Assembly (NCBI RefSeq): GCF_035989285.1
Contig: NZ_CP108513.1
Coordinates: 3,162,001 to 3,226,000 of the forward strand
Direction of reading: 5' to 3'
Length of the DNA stretch: 64,000 nt
From: Streptomyces sp. NBC_01235
Lineage (GTDB): Bacteria > Actinomycetota > Actinomycetes > Streptomycetales > Streptomycetaceae
In this document: one piece after another, positions 63,273-64,000 of the stretch
Layout of the letters: each line of letters starts with the position of its first letter
Position numbering within the stretch: the stretch's first letter is position 1
Notes under the pieces: model-generated
The model's input: the letters and a program-made list of their open reading frames with translations, nothing else
Told to the model about the DNA's origin: nothing
The model's database searches: none
Position numbers and translations under genes: made by a program

Positions 63273-64000
63273 TCAGCTCTGCCCACCGGCCAGCTTCTCG
63301 CGGAGCGCGGCAAGCGCCTCGTCCGAGGCCAGCGCGCCGGAGGTGTCGGCGCCCTCGGAGGAGTAGGAACCGCCACCGGCCGCGGCCGGAGCCGCACCCG
63401 CCGTGTCGCCACCCTCGGCAGCGGCCTTCTCGTCCGCCTCGCGGGACTTGATGACCTGCGCCTGGTGCTGCTCGAAGCGCTGCTGCGCCTCGGCGTACTG
63501 GTGCTCCCAGGCCTCGCGCTGGGTCTCGTAGCCCTCGAGCCAGTCGTTGGTCTCGGGGTCGAAGCCCTCGGGGTAGATGTAGTTGCCCTGGTCGTCGTAG
63601 GACGCGGCCATGCCGTACAGGGTCGGGTCGAACTCGACCGAGGCCGGGTCGGAACCGAACGACTCGTTGGCCTGCTTCAGCGAGAGGCTGATGCGACGGC
63701 GCTCGAGGTCGATGTCGATGACCTTGACGAAGATCTCGTCGTTGACCTGGACGACCTGCTCCGGGATCTCCACGTGGCGCTCGGCCAGCTCGGAGATGTG
63801 GACCAGACCCTCGATGCCCTCGTCCACGCGGACGAACGCACCGAACGGAACCAGCTTCGTGACCTTGCCGGGCACGACCTGGCCGATCTGGTGGGTGCGG
63901 GCGAACTGCTGCCACGGGTCTTCCTGGGTCGCCTTCAGCGACAGGGAGACGCGCTCGCGGTCCATGTCGACGTCGAGGACCTCGACCGTGACCTCCTGGC
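63273..64000 (-). CDS. rpsA: 30S ribosomal protein S1, C-terminal part
   Basis: About 242 codons, running off the right edge. Contains the end of S1 repeat 3 (VDMDRERVSLSLKATQEDPW), the whole of repeat 4 (GQVVPGKVTKLVPFGAFVRV, GLVHISELAERHV, RRRISLSLKQAN) and a long acidic, Gln/Glu/Ala-rich actinobacterial tail after residue FGSDPASVEFDP. S1 binds mRNA on the small subunit. The N-terminal part and promoter are outside the window. Confidence 0.97.
   Translation of the reverse strand, partial: QEVTVEVLDVDMDRERVSLSLKATQEDPWQQFARTHQIGQVVPGKVTKLVPFGAFVRVDEGIEGLVHISELAERHVEIPEQVVQVNDEIFVKVIDIDLERRRISLSLKQANESFGSDPASVEFDPTLYGMAASYDDQGNYIYPEGFDPETNDWLEGYETQREAWEHQYAEAQQRFEQHQAQVIKSREADEKAAAEGGDTAGAAPAAAGGGSYSSEGADTSGALASDEALAALREKLAGGQS

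Overview
This window is a piece of a high-GC actinobacterial chromosome, almost certainly Streptomyces. The evidence is strong GC bias at third codon positions, GTG starts, a mycothiol-dependent enzyme family, DUF397/XRE pairs, TerD proteins and the gene order. From memory, uvrA - MBL hydrolase - aroQ - terC - uvrB - ogt - gltD - coaE - PAC2 - rpsA parallels the S. coelicolor core region around SCO1958-SCO1998. I could not check that alignment.

Layout. 0-4.8 kb: uvrA (minus), a mycothiol-dependent maleylpyruvate-isomerase-like gene and an MBL-fold hydrolase. 4.63-11.31 kb: an integrative element inserted into the MBL gene. It encodes a large serine integrase next to its right end, an XRE repressor, a frameshifted HTH gene, small unknown genes, an IS630-type transposase and a fragment of dnaE. 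The element supplies a diverged replacement 3' end plus terminator for the gene it interrupts; the displaced host 3' end survives as a remnant at 11.3 kb. 11.7-17.4 kb: a polar amino acid ABC importer operon, aroQ, an S66 carboxypeptidase and an MHS-family permease. 17.4-25.5 kb: a decayed Ca2+/H+ antiporter, an ABM-like protein, terC under a probable Mn2+ (yybP-ykoY) riboswitch, two TerD proteins, uvrB and an MHYT membrane sensor. 25.8-39.5 kb: housekeeping and accessory metabolism (GDPD pseudogene, ogt, VOC protein, psuG/psuK, corA, CBS, PPOX, kinase-like, DUF2293, orphan gltD, AhpD-like, MocR regulator), with a 40-bp minisatellite at 37.3-37.5 kb.

39.5-47.4 kb is an accessory, partly decayed stretch. 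It has remnants of a PEP-synthase-like gene and a SAM methyltransferase, an intact DUF397/XRE pair, an ATP-binding anti-sigma-like protein with a short partner, an ABC exporter, and back-to-back truncated amidohydrolase and EEP nuclease genes. 47.4-52 kb: an FUSC transporter, then a probable RNA module: a conserved unknown protein, a nucleotidyltransferase upstream and, directly downstream, a circularly permuted tRNA-like RNA at 49578-49685. All cloverleaf arms are present in permuted order, closed by a 9-bp terminal stem in place of an anticodon loop and followed by a strong terminator. I think this is the most interesting object in the window; it resembles the tRNA-mimic bacterial Y RNAs (YrlA). 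52.2-55.3 kb: a racemase-fold enzyme, an NCS1 permease and a divergent GntR regulator with a perfect 16-bp operator between them. 55.4-64 kb: a secreted LamG protein, prolyl aminopeptidase, family 5 uracil-DNA glycosylase, a methyltransferase, an acyltransferase-like protein, DUF6343, TPR, coaE, PAC2 and the 3' end of rpsA.
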